Source: Sphagnum magellanicum
Lineage: Eukaryota; Streptophyta; Sphagnopsida; Sphagnales; Sphagnaceae
DNA: 64,000 bases
Assembly: GCA_021904315.1 (NCBI GenBank)
Contig: CM038910.1
Span: 21,276,256 to 21,340,255 of the forward strand
Reading direction: 5' to 3'
Shown here: one piece after another, positions 25,050 through 36,095 of the stretch
Layout of the letters: every line of letters starts with the position of its first letter
Numbering within the stretch: the stretch's first letter is position 1
The notes under the pieces: generated by a model
Seen by the model: only the letters and a program-made list of their open reading frames with translations
Databases searched by the model: none
Told to the model about the DNA's origin: nothing
Translations under genes and position numbers: made by a program

Positions 25050-27279
25050 AATTCCAATCCAATCTATAAAAAGCGAGCTAGCATAGAAAACTACGCAAGC
25101 CCCCCAATGAAGCCAAAATAAAACCTATTAAAATAAAAAAAAATAAAAAAAAATAAAGGGTAGTTTGATTATAGTAATATACTAGCCTATTTCAAAACTT
25201 CCAGTTCCAATCAAAGCATATAGATTTGTAAAGAAATTGGTATGTATAGCTACTTTGGTAGTACTTGTTTCTTGATTGGAAAAAGAAAATCTCTTTTCTA
25301 GGAACATAGTCAACCAAAGTGGGAAACTATTATGTTTGCTTCTCCACGATCTACCATCATGGAAAAAATGAAAAAAAAGAAGAATATATATATATATATT
25401 CAGTTTTTCCATTTTTGTACAAGGGCGTAGCAATTAGCAACAAGTTGATTATGGCACAAAATGATCTATTGTGCTAAAAAATAAATGGTTTTTTAAAAGA
25501 TGGTTCATAACTAATAAAATTACCACAAATGGAATGAAAAGTGGGTCTATGTAATTGATCAATACCTCACAAACAACAATGTTCCTTCCTTATATGTAGT
25601 TCGGAACTCGAAAGTAATAATTGAGTAAATTGTCTTTTTTTTGTGTTGGTTAACCTAAGCCATAACATTACTGCAAAGGCTTGGCTTTCAAACTGTACAT
25701 GAACTTCTGGCCTCATATGGCTCTTCTCAGGGGAGCACATTAAATAAAATAGAAAGTAAAGATTTACATGGTGTTTGCCTAATTTATTGTCAAGACGAAA
25801 AAAAAAAAAAAAACAAATTCTGTCCGTTTTGCTCATATAAACTCCTCGCCATTTATTATGTTGCGCTGTGAGTCCCCATGTTAGCCTTTCTTCTGGGAAT
25901 TCATCATTTTACTAATGCAAGCAAAGTAATTGCCCTAAAGGTTTTTCTTTTTGGAAGGATCTTGTTCCCACTAGCTCATGACTTGGCTGGCCTACCATTT
26001 TTACTAAAACTTCATGGAAATTATCTTATTCCTTGGTTAGATGGTTGGATGTGATATTTATTTCATGAGGAACGATACAAATGTAAATGATATCATCACA
26101 ACCTCTCTTTTTGTATTGTTAGGAATGCTTAATGCCATTTCGCCAAGTAGCATTACCTACTGCCTTTGTTGCCATTGGCAAGTCTCTTAATGTGGTCAGT
26201 ACTAGGTGCTTTCGAATAATGAAGCTTATACTCATTTACATTGGTTCATCCTAAGTCCTTAAACCTTTTGCACTAATTTGGAAAGAAGCCATCTTCCTAT
26301 CAAGATTCAAGAGTCAACTGAGCATCTCAGTGGCGAAATTTTAAACCCAAATTCAACCAGAGTTCACACCATGTAGGCATGGGCTTGAAAATAATGATGG
26401 TCACACATAAGCCACCAAGTCAAATGACAAAATAACACCCATAACAAAGATGCAAACTCCTCCATGTGAAATCTTCAAAGTCATGGGAACTTTTTGAAAG
26501 TCATGACCAACATTTATCAGTCTTTTTGGTAAGGCGTGAACAATAAAAAAAATATTCCAATTATTTTCGAAAACAAAAAAAGAGCTTGTAGAAATGTAAG
26601 CAGAAAATAAAGAGCCAAAAATTTGGCTTTTTCATTGAGGCCGAAAGTTTTTGAAAATTGCAACAAAAAAATCAAAAATATTTTTTATTTTTTCTCTTTT
26701 TCGAAAAAGGAAAAAATTCTCTCTTTTCATTTTTGCCTCTTTTCTCGTCGAGCCAAAGTGCTTGGTGCTTTCTTCTTTGTGCCTGCTTACATAGTTCAAT
26801 TCCTTATATTCTAAGCTTATGCTCCTTGTTTACCAACCTATCATGCCTATAATTAAATGATAAAAAAAAAATACAAGATAATAAAAAACAAAGCACACTA
26901 TACAAAGATTCTAAATATGATAAGTGTGCGATAAATTTGAAAATGAAAAAAGTGAAAATAAGAAATAAGAAATAAAATAAAAGCATTTTTAGCTCTAGTT
27001 TGGGGGAGCTTTTCTTAATTATGTTAGGTAATAAAATGGGTCTTGCTCTTACCAAAATGATCCTTTCTATTTTGTTCATAAAGCATATGAATCCCCTAAA
27101 ATGTATATAAACTAAAACCAATAATAGAGAGGTAAAAATAGGTATCATAATACCATGAAAAGAAGGAGTGCCTACGAGAACATCTCTATTTACTAACCAC
27201 TGAAATAGTATGGGTGTTGTTGTGCCACCGAACACAACCATAAAAATAAGAAAAAATAAAAGTTATGTAGTTGGACCAT
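25050..27279 (-). pseudogene. ccmFC: ccmFC relic (cytochrome c maturation, heme lyase part) with intron
   Basis: From 27279 on the minus strand the reading gives MVQLHNFYFFLFLWL, then TTTPILFQWLVNRDVLVGTP and later LKISHGGVCIFVMGVIL, in plant ccmFC order. Exon 1 ends at about 26407. Exon 2 starts near 25648 with NTKKRQFTQ and SELHIRKEHCCL, then the carboxyl segments WLTMFLEKRFSFS, KVAIHTNFFTNLYALIGTG and IIKLPFIF. Stops and frame shifts are spread through it. The functional protein delivers heme to apocytochrome c in the mitochondrial inner membrane. It is last in the ordered run rps2-ccmB-ccmC-ccmFN-ccmFC. Confidence 0.9.
25649..26406 (-). other. Group II intron in the ccmFC relic
   Basis: The intron begins GTGTGACC on the minus strand at 26406 and ends GGTTAAC at 25649. 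A 34-nt domain V lies at 25690-25723, starting GAGCCATATG and ending GTACAGTTT. Length is about 760 nt with no maturase frame. It fits the intron known to split ccmFC in most land plant mitochondria. Confidence 0.8.
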
Positions 27280-27599
27280 CTGTTCTATTTGTTTTTGGAA
27301 TTTTCACTCCTTTAAACAATAAAATACAAGATAAAATACAACACAAAAAATATTTTTTTCAATATGAATGTTTTTTTTGAACCTTTAAACTCTATCTCTC
27401 CTAAGCTTTCCGCAAATGTTCTACACCCCTTTAATAACCTCATAGTTCCTAGAAGTGTAGAACATTTACATAGCAAATGAAGGCTGAAGGTTTTGCATAG
27501 AGGGTCGTATGTGTAATCAAAATTAAGCTAGCTTCTCACCTTTCTGGCCTAAGAAAAAAGGTAGCTTTCTTTATGCATTTTACTTGCTCTATATACAAC

Positions 27600-28817
27600 T
27601 ATTTTGTCATGGCCTTCTTTGCCCTCCATCAACTTTGCTAATGAGTGAATTTGCGTGAATGCACAAATAAAGTGTTTTGCAAATGCCACAAATCTTGTTT
27701 ATTGGTTTTCAGGCCGTTAGGCCTTGGTTTGATGATAAACTAGATAATGCATCAACTAGCCTGGTACTTGATTGCTACTTTATTTGGAGAAAAATAATTA
27801 AATATATGTTAGTAATTAGAAGGAAAAAACACCATAAAAAGATTCCTCATGTAGAAATTATAGCAAAACTATGAACAGAAGCTAGCAATCCAAAACGTAC
27901 AAAAAAAGTTCTTAAAACACAACATAAAGAAGTAACCATATTAAGAAAAAAAGTCCAATAATTTAATTTAGGTTAAATGACTGAATGAATACAAGCTATA
28001 GTTAATATCCAAGGCATAAGAGAAGCATTTTCTACAGGATCCCAAAACCACCAACCCCCCCAACCTAATTCATGATAGGCCCACCAACTTCCTAGCAATA
28101 TGCCTATAGTTTAAAAAAACCAACATGTCAAGATCCAAATTTGAATTTGTTTCCACCAATGGTATTTTGGGCCAAAGAACACTTTATTTACGCCACGAGT
28201 CCAACCAAAATGCAAAGACATTATTTGCTTTATGAATAACATGCTTTGCTCGCTTTCTCCTCCTAAAAGGCTTTTCTAGCCAAAGCAAAAAGGAGGCTGC
28301 CAAGTGTTGACAAAGCATGAGCAAGCTCCTATTGTGTAGCAACATAAAAGAAAAACTGGAATGGAAAGAGGAAGGATTTTAAAATTTATTTTTGATAATT
28401 TTGTTTGCATTTTCCTAGATAATCAGCTTGCTCATTATGTGGGCTTCAATTAAAAAAACGCCAAACATTTGATTATCTTCGACTCTACCCTCCTTTTGCA
28501 TCAACAAATAGAGTGCAAAAATGACATTCATTATTCTAGATAAACATAGACAAAAGCCAATGGCACTGGTGATGTATCTTGCATAAATGCAAGGGGGATG
28601 TATAGCTAATATAAGATCTTGTAAAAGAGGATTTAATTTTGCAAGTGATTTAGTACAAATAAATGAAATTTGAGAAAAATGATTAGAACTCGCTAATAAG
28701 AAAATAAAAAAAGAAAGTAATGTCCATGTAAATCTACCGTTCATCAATCAACAAAACCTTATCTTTTGCATTTTGTGTCAAAAAGAAGAAATCTAAATTA
28801 TTCCATAAAATGTAGAG

Positions 28818-28863
<46 letters not shown>

Positions 28864-29442
28864 CTCCTTCCACCTTGTAAGAGTTACAAGTGTATTATTT
28901 CTTCTTGTATTTGCATTATTTTCTAATTTCGTATTTGAGGGCTCTCGAAGGAGACTTGAAGGCATTGCTTTAAATTGGTTCTTAAAGGAGCTTTTGTGAT
29001 TTATGGTATCAAATAAGTCTGCAAATGATGTTTAAATTTTATATTTTTTTTCTTTATAAAAGAAGCAAAATGAAAAGCCACCAGCGGTTTGTAAAATAAA
29101 AATAAAAAAATATATATATTGCACCTTCATTTTGAAATATTGCAGGGTCAAGCTCGATAACCAAAAATAAATCTATAAAAACTTAGAATTTAACACCATA
29201 TTAACAAACTACCTTCATGATTAGACCATGTTCTTGAGATTTTATGGAATAAAGGCGCATTAGCATTTGAGTTGGTAAATACATTATAATTTAAAAAGTT
29301 AGAAGAAATATAGCAAAACAAAATACCAAAAAAGGAAATGGTAGGAAAAAAAAAAAAGTGAAATAGCTGCAGGTCTTTTGTTATAAATTAATACAACAAA
29401 AATACCCAGCACTAAGAAATAGTGGCCCAATTCATTATACAT
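27600..29442 (-). pseudogene. ccmFN: ccmFN relic (cytochrome c maturation, heme lyase part)
   Basis: The reading starts at 29442 with [20 protein letters not shown]. It continues [20 protein letters not shown], then [20 protein letters not shown] and [11 protein letters not shown]-like residues near 28.5-28.7 kb. The heme-handling WWFWDPVEN-like block is readable near 28030-28070, with frame changes. The last clear match lies near 27600. The span of about 1.8 kb fits the family. A long TA array at 28819-28855 and many stops show it is dead. In mitochondria ccmFN works with ccmFC in holocytochrome c assembly. Confidence 0.9.
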
Positions 29443-29699
29443 TTTGGTCAAATTTGCTTATAATTGGTAAAAAAATCCATTTTTTTGAATATTTTTGAAA
29501 TCTAGTAATATGGTTAAAAAATAGATTTTCTTGTTCTTTCTAATGTGAAGCACTATTTTGTTTTTCTTAAACCTTGAGCTGCATTTTGAAACCTAATAAA
29601 AAGAGGTCAACCTTTCCTTAGGTGCTTTTGCTTGATTTATTATTCATATAAAAAAAAACCTGTTTTTTATTGTTGTTTTGCAAATTTATTTGATTTTTT

Positions 29700-30385
29700 A
29701 TAGAAAAATTAGAAAAAGATAAAATAATTTGACGTGTTTCCAAAATGGAATAAATACCAATTAAAAAGAAAAGCTAGTTGAAATTAACAAGATTGGAATG
29801 GGCATAAAAATATATATTGAAATACCGAATTGTCTAAATATGCTTGAAGGTTGACACAATGTATTCCACCAATTTCTGGAAAACTTAATTATTGGTATAT
29901 TGATTAACCTTATACAAATAAAAATAGAAATTGCGTCCAGAGAAAACTCTTGAAAATGCAATGCACCTAGGTAAATAAAAGACAAGATTAATACAGAGGT
30001 TAAATGAGCATCCCACACCAAAAAGGTACCCCACATAGGTTTCCCCCAAAAACCTTCAGTTATTAGAGTAAACAATGTAAACAAACCCCTTATTTTGGCA
30101 CTAGTTTTGGAAAATAACTAAAAAAGATGATGTTTTATGTTTTGTTAGTAAGAACAACATGCTACTAATAGCCATTGTAATATAAATAAGTAAACTCATC
30201 TGAGCTGCAAGAACATGCACATAGATCATGCGAGAATTTTCACCTTGTTGAAAATCAAATGGTGCCACCCAAATACTTGGATAAATAGCCATCGTTGTTA
30301 AAAACCAACAAAATCCAATGATAATTTGCATGTAGCGAAAAGGACATAACATGAGAAAATAAGGTCATAATAATTCAAAATACAT
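29700..30385 (-). pseudogene. ccmC: ccmC relic (heme delivery protein)
   Basis: From ATG at 30385 the reading gives MYFELL, then IIIGFCWFLTTMAIYPSIWV, FQQGENSRMIYVHV and ISSMLFLLTKH. A second open part carries GFWGKPMWGTFLVWDAHLTS, the tryptophan-rich heme motif (family form WGTFWVWDARLT), and ends near 29700 with ILETRQIILSFSNFS. About 228 codons of span matches the family. It sits between ccmB and ccmFN on the same strand. Functional ccmC loads heme onto the heme chaperone of the pathway. Confidence 0.92.
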
Positions 30386-31009
30386 AGGAATTTTCTAATG
30401 TTTCATCATAAAATAATGATCCATCAATGACATAGTTGGAAAAATAATATGGATCATTTACATTAATGATCAAAATGGGGCAGCAAAAAAAAACAAAATC
30501 ATCTACAGTTGACTAGAGCTTAAGAGACAAAATAATTATTGCCTTATTGCATTTGGAAAAATGAAGCGATAAAAAAGAAAAACTTAAACTTTTTATTTGC
30601 TCTTTGTTTTGTGAAAGCCTGCCAAGAAGAAGCCAGCTTATGAAGGAGGAAAGAAAATTTATTTTCTTTGTGAACTTTAAAATGCTCTACTAATGAGCCT
30701 CCCCAATACATGTATGATGCCAAAAATACACTTTACACCATGCTAAGCCAACTCACTTGCACTTGCACTGCCTAAACATAGTTTCCTTACTCGAATTTCA
30801 CCTCTTTGTTTTTTTTTTGCTCAAATTAGATGATATGTGAGAAAGAGAATATACCATAGGAAAGAACATACAAATTCTTATATATATATAATTTTTTGGG
30901 GGGGAGAATTCTTTTTTTCCTTTTCCACAACATCTATGATGAGTGAGCCAATAAAAACTATTATACCCTTTTTTGAATTGACGCAAAGGCAATCAATTTT
31001 ATTGGCTTA

Positions 31010-31635
31010 TTAACCTTTCTAAAGTAATTGAGACTAGGATAGGATCAAGAAATTAAAAAAAAAAAGTAAATATCCCATTAATAAAAAAACATGAAACCAT
31101 TATGTTATGATAAAAATACAAAAAAGGATTAGGGGTAATAGAGTGGGTAAGGTGGTAATATTTTGCAAGTTGTTCCAACTATTGAATGTCATTCTAAGAG
31201 CTAAGCAAAAATGAATACCCACATAAGAGTAAGTACCATGCTTCCTATAATAATAGTAAACCAATTTATTTTGGATTGATCAAATTGGTATAGAAGTTGT
31301 AATACTGGAAAAGTAAGGAAAATACCACTTATTTGAAGAACCCAATGACCTTCCAATTTAAAAAGTAATATTTTTTGCAAGAAATAGTTGCTTGAACAAT
31401 GCAATTCAAGTGGACCATCTTCAAAATCATTCTAAAAAGAACATTCAGAAAGGAAAGGAGGCAATAAACAAATCCAAATTGAACCTAAATGAAAATAACA
31501 TAAAAAGTTTTTTGGAAAGCCTATCATTAAGGGCATGACTATGATATACGACAAAAATGAGGAAAAAGTTGTAATTAGTGTAGATAAATTGAGAAACATT
31601 TGTTGGAAAAATAGTTTGAAAAAAAGTTTTGAAGT
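31010..31635 (-). pseudogene. ccmB: ccmB relic (ABC transporter membrane subunit)
   Basis: The reading shows LSTLITTFSSFLSYIIVMPL, then GFPKNFLCYFHLGSIWICLL, EDGPLELHCSSNYFLQKILL and GHWVLQISGIFLTFPVLQLL. It continues DQSKINWFTIIIGSM. These follow plant mitochondrial ccmB in order, but the frame breaks after about 31200 and only traces follow. The start near 31635 is approximate. Functional ccmB is the membrane part of the CcmAB transporter in cytochrome c maturation. Confidence 0.88.
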
Positions 31636-31798
31636 TCTTTTTTTGAGTTCATCAATTTGAAAAATAGATTTAAAAAAGTTAATTGGTGCTATAAATAAAA
31701 TAAATAAATACCAAAAAAGCCATAAAGATTATATATATATATATATATTTGAAAAGTTATGTTCTATGACCCCCACTCAAAAGGTTTTACAAGAGCAG

Positions 31799-32480
31799 TT
31801 AAGCACTTTGTGAAAGAATGACTATTTTTGTGATCAAATTACAAAATAAATATACAAATTGTATAGAATCATCATTTACTAGAATAGGATAAGTTATTAG
31901 TTTTTATAATTTGTTTGGAATATTAAAATCCACCAAAGATATAATAGGTATTTTGTAATTGATCAATTTCAAGGCTAGCCATGGAATTTTTATTTGCATT
32001 TATTATTACCAAGCAATCTAAAATATCATGTGTCACGATTCTTTCAAAACAATTTTTCATCTTTCTAAAACGTGGAAAAAAATTCAAAGGCAAAGATGGG
32101 GAGGAGTCCTTTAAATTGAAATGTGCAAAGAAATCCTGAAAGTGTTTTTGTACATTTTTCATATGTTTCCAATTAGTTAAAAAAACCCCAATCCATTTAT
32201 GATTGATATAACTTTGATTGGTTATTTTTGCCATTTATTGAATTATTTTATTATATTCTAAATAAGTATTTATTAATAAAAAATGGCCTTTTGAACGAAT
32301 AATAAATTCAATCAAATTACAAGCCCTTTGTAAACAAATAATTTTAAAAAAATTAATAATAGCCATTTTAGTTCTAAATCTGTATAAATATCCTTAAAAC
32401 TCGGAAGTAGGTATTTGAAGGCCTAGATATGTGTTTGTACTTAGTAATTTTTTATTAACCAACAAACTATAATTATACAT
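31799..32480 (-). pseudogene. rps2: rps2 relic (mitochondrial ribosomal protein S2)
   Basis: The gene reads from ATG 32480 as MYNYSLLVNKKLLSTNTYLG, then KMAIINF, CNLIEFIIRSKGHFLLINT, and MAKITNQSYINHKWIGVFLT. It continues NWKHMKNVQKHFQDFFAHFN, DCLVIINANKNSMASLE and YLFCNLITKIVI, ending at TAA 31799. The order matches liverwort-type mitochondrial S2, about 227 codons. Frame changes and stops are present. It heads the minus-strand ccm run, with trnF just beyond its start in the opposite direction. Confidence 0.9.
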
Positions 32481-32497
32481 AGTTCTTTTTTATTTTT

Positions 32498-32571
32498 GTT
32501 TAAATAACTCAGGTGGTTAGAATAAAGGATTAAAAATCCTTATGTCAGTGGTTCAAATCCACTTCTAAACA
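32498..32571 (+). tRNA. trnF: tRNA-Phe-like relic, anticodon now AAA
   Basis: A 74-nt sequence with acceptor arms GTTTAAA and TCTAAAC (one mismatch), D-arm AGGTGGTTAGA, anticodon stem AAGGA/TCCTT (perfect) and T-arm AGTGG-TTCAAAT-CCACT (perfect). Overall it matches plant mitochondrial trnF(GAA), but the loop reads TTAAAAA, so the anticodon is AAA instead of GAA. That is a G-to-A change, as expected for cytosine decay on the other strand. Confidence 0.85.
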
Positions 32572-33467
32572 CAATAAAGTGAAGCTTTAAATTCAAACAT
32601 CTCAAAGGAGCTAAAAAAAAGAAATATTATTTATTCCTTCAATAAAATAAAGTGGTCTGAAGTTCAATTTCTCAATGGCTTTGAATAAAAACATGCTTCT
32701 TTCTGGGGGCTGCTCTACAATATATATATATATTTCCCATAAAAAAAACAACTTTAAAGTATAAAACATAGCCTTGTTTTAATTTGAAATTTTTTTTTTT
32801 TTTTTTTTTTGCTATAGGTGTTTAGTCGGTTATTGCTTGCATTACCTGTGTCACAGATGGTGGATAAGTATAAAGGTTGATCAAGGTTTTTGACTTTAAA
32901 TAATAAGTTAACATTTCTGCAAAAACAATATAATTGTAAGGTAGGCTAAGGACAAACTTGAACCATCTTTCTAGAATTTGCAATCCAATACATTACCTTT
33001 ATGTTACCTAGCCATTTCTTAGACTTTTGGTGCAAAGAGTCTAAAAAAGAAATGAAAGGCAACAAGCTTCGTAGCCCCTCAAACCTAATTAGTAAAGAGC
33101 CGCATGTTTATTTACATGGTGATGGCACCAAACTCTTTTTCGGCAAGATGGGCCAATTCATGACAAGGAATTAATGATATTAACAAAATAAAAATCTAGA
33201 CTTTTTTTTCATAGCTTTGAGCAGAAAGTCATATGATGCAAAATTATCATGTATGATTTTATGAGAGGACATGACTCTTGCCCATCAAGGCAAAGGCCAA
33301 AGCCCCTATTTTTTTTTGTAGCCTGAGTTTCATTCTACTCTCTAAAAATTACTATGTAATTGTATTTCCTATAAAACTTATTATGAGGTTGCAATGTGGT
33401 TTGGAAGCCTTTATAAGCAAAAAAATAAGATGAAGAAGTAAATATTAAGAAAAAAGAAAAAAACAAA
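32572..33467. other. Spacer between trnF and rps1 relics
   Basis: AT-rich sequence with a TA array near 32720-32732 and a poly-T run near 32793-32811. No gene was recognised. Confidence 0.4.
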
Positions 33468-34278
33468 ATGAGGTTTACTCAATTATTTCCCAAATATAAT
33501 TCTAGTTCGAATCCATTACACATAAGTGTTATACAATGTTTGATAAAAAAATTACTACAAAACATGGTGTTAATGGATATAGGACTGAAGCTCTAATAAT
33601 TTGTTTCTAACACAAGTTGAAGAAAGTGCCAATCACCAAGCAAGCGAGGTTTATTTTGGGAATTGAAGATGTGGAAGTGTTTGGTGAACTAAAGATGCTT
33701 CTGCTAAAACCATTAGAGAGGAAATGTAAAAGTAAACTAATTTGGATTGAACGAACCAAAATTTGGCAAAGTGACCATAGTTTGGTCAAAGGCTTTCCTT
33801 TGAATTTGGTCAAAGGAGGTTATGCCATAGCAATTGTAGGTCATATAACTTTCCTTCCAAAGAGTTTCCGTAGAAGTAGAAAAGTTTTTCATAATCAATT
33901 GATAATTTTTTCCATTTTGAATATGAACTCGAAAATCAGTAATATCATGGTAAAAGATATTGATGATGACAAAATATATATATTTTCGCCAACAAAAACG
34001 CTTAAAAAAAAAAACATTTAGGCATAAAACGGAAACACTTGCAGAACACAAAGAAAAACACATTTTTTGATAAGTATGAAAAAAAAAATCAAAATTTCAA
34101 CTTTCTTCCCATGGTTTACGCAACCCCAAAAACCAAACAAAACTTGAAACGCTTGGGCCCCAAGCCTCAAGTTTACATTGAAAAAAGGTGTGAAAATATG
34201 GAAAAATCCACCACAAACAACATATTTAAACTCAAAGACCAAGGCTGGGCAATAAATTCATTTTTGTTAATGTGTTAA
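33468..34278 (+). pseudogene. rps1: rps1 relic (mitochondrial ribosomal protein S1)
   Basis: From ATG 33468 the reading gives MRFTQLFPKYNSSSNPLHIS, then KKVPITKQARFILGIEDVEV, KIWQSDHSLVKGFPLNLVKG, GYAIAIVGHITFLPKSFRRS and NMNSKISNIMVKDIDDDKIY. The end is LKDQGWAINSFLLMC. This is the plant mitochondrial S1 sequence in order, with one S1-like RNA-binding domain. Two frames cover most of it (33617-34021 and 34039-34278), so it is among the less damaged relics, but frame changes remain. Confidence 0.92.
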
Positions 34279-34911
34279 CGCAAAGCAACTCAAAACTGGG
34301 TTTGAAAAGATAATGTTATGGAAATGACTAATTAGTGTGAATACAAGCAATTTCTCATCGCCCTGTGCCTCCAATAATGCAAAGGGATATGCCTAAACTC
34401 AAGACCTCAATAATAAAATAGGGAAGAGTGGAAGTATGACTAGCTTCTAGTTGACCTATTTATAAGCTTAAAAAATATCTCTCTTTTGTCTAGACTCCAA
34501 AAAAATATGGTGTTCACTTGCATTATTTAAAATGGTAATAAAAATATATACATATTTTTCGTCATGACTTTAGTTTTTTTACAATTTTTTTGTCTCCAAC
34601 TTTTTGCGATTGCGGCCTATTTAGTGGCAAGTTTTGCTTAAAGAGCTTTAGCATTAAGGATTCAGAGAAGAAAACTTGTTTTCTTTTTTGTAATTTAATA
34701 AATATTTAAATCAACAAAAAAAAAGCCTCAACTAAATCAATTTACATATTTGACACAATTTGTTTGGTTATGTGTGTTTTATACAACTCTTTACGTACTA
34801 TTATACAATGACAGATTACCCAAAATAAGTTGCATTTTCAAACTATGAAAGTAGCTGATTTCACATCAAAATGTAAGCACAGAGCTGAGCAATTATAGTG
34901 TTGAACATGAT
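34279..34911. other. Spacer between rps1 and the ORF upstream of atp4
   Basis: AT-rich. A faint minus-strand open reading near 34330-34440 (LPYFIIEVLSLGISLCIIGG) is hydrophobic but not identified. Confidence 0.35.
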
Positions 34912-35215
34912 GTGCTTTTCCAAAAATGCTTTGACACTAGTATATCCTATTTATATTCGAGTGTATCTAAAGCATCTATGTGGTGTAATGAAATGGTAAA
35001 AAGCTTAAATGCTAATCAATTGAAAAAAATGAATAAATCTTATGTATGTTTCTTGGGAGAAATTAGTGTCTCACAATTTTTTAAAAAAAATGCACTTTCA
35101 ACCATGAGTCCCTTTACTTATCATCACACTTTTCTAGCCTTACGTCAAAGCACCACTCTCAACAAAATATATGTTTTACACAGATAGAAGAACACTCTAG
35201 TAAATATCCAAAACA
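34912..35215 (+). pseudogene. Unidentified mitochondrial-type ORF, copy 2, upstream of atp4
   Basis: The frame 34912-35187 includes KSLNANQLKKMNKSYVCFLG, a run SQFFKKNALSTMSPFTYHHT and TTLNKIYVLHR. From about 34999 on it is nearly the same as the ORF at 17189-17560; before that the two differ. It sits between rps1 and atp4 on the same strand. The two copies diverge again right before the atp4 start. The family is not recognised. Confidence 0.55.
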
Positions 35216-35239
35216 TAACAAAAAAGAAGAGGAATACGA

Positions 35240-35776
35240 ATGCGTGAATTGTTCATATTTGCTACGTTAATTTTTAGTGTTTTGAGTTCAAACAAATCTT
35301 AATTTATAATGAAAAAGTTATTGTAGTTTTAAGTTTTGTAGGTTTTATCATATTTATTCAAAAAACTTTGGTGAAACTTTAAAAGCTACTTTTGATGCAC
35401 GAAGTTCAACTCTTTTTTTAGAGTTACAACAATTGATGGGTTCTCGGGAAGCTCTATTGTCTGAGTTAAAAAAATAGCACGAATTACATAGTACTAGTTT
35501 GCATTCAAGTATGCAAGTAATTGGAAAATCATGTATAAATGATATAATTACATGCTATGCACCTGAATGCAAGCTATGTTGCACCAACAAATAGAGCAAA
35601 AGTTAAAAACATTGTTAGTTATTTAGGAGCATTCTCGCATTAGTCTACAAGAGAAGATAATAACTTGTTTTCGTGAAACAGTTCGTGAGGAATTTCGCTT
35701 TTCCAAATTGCGAAAATATTAATCAAAATTAATTCAACAAAACATGATATTATTGAAAGATGGGGTTTTAAAATGA
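35240..35776 (+). pseudogene. atp4: atp4 relic (ATP synthase subunit b; older name orf25/ymf39)
   Basis: The start MRELFIFATLIFSVLSSN is at 35240. Then come [20 protein letters not shown], a segment like [17 protein letters not shown], and near the end [20 protein letters not shown] followed by FRFSKL and [10 protein letters not shown]. It ends at TGA 35774-35776, overlapping the cox1 ATG by ATGA. The span fits the family (about 180 codons). Indels and stops interrupt it. Functional subunit b is the peripheral stalk of the F0F1 ATP synthase. Confidence 0.9.
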
Positions 35777-36095
35777 ACAATTTTGCACAAAGATGGTTGT
35801 TTTCTACAAACCACAAAGATATAGACATTCTATATTGTATTTTCAGTGCCATTGCTAGAGTAATGGGTATATGTTTTTTAGTAGTAATTCGTATGGAATT
35901 AGCACAACTTGGCAATCAAATTCTTGGTGGAAATCATCAACTTTATAATGTGTTGATAACAGCTCACGCTTTTTTAATTATCTTTTTTATGGTTATGCAT
36001 GCGATGATAGGTGGATTTGGTAATTGGTTTGTTCCAATTTTTATAAGTGCACTTGATATGGCATTTCCATGATTAAATAACATTAGTTTATGGTT

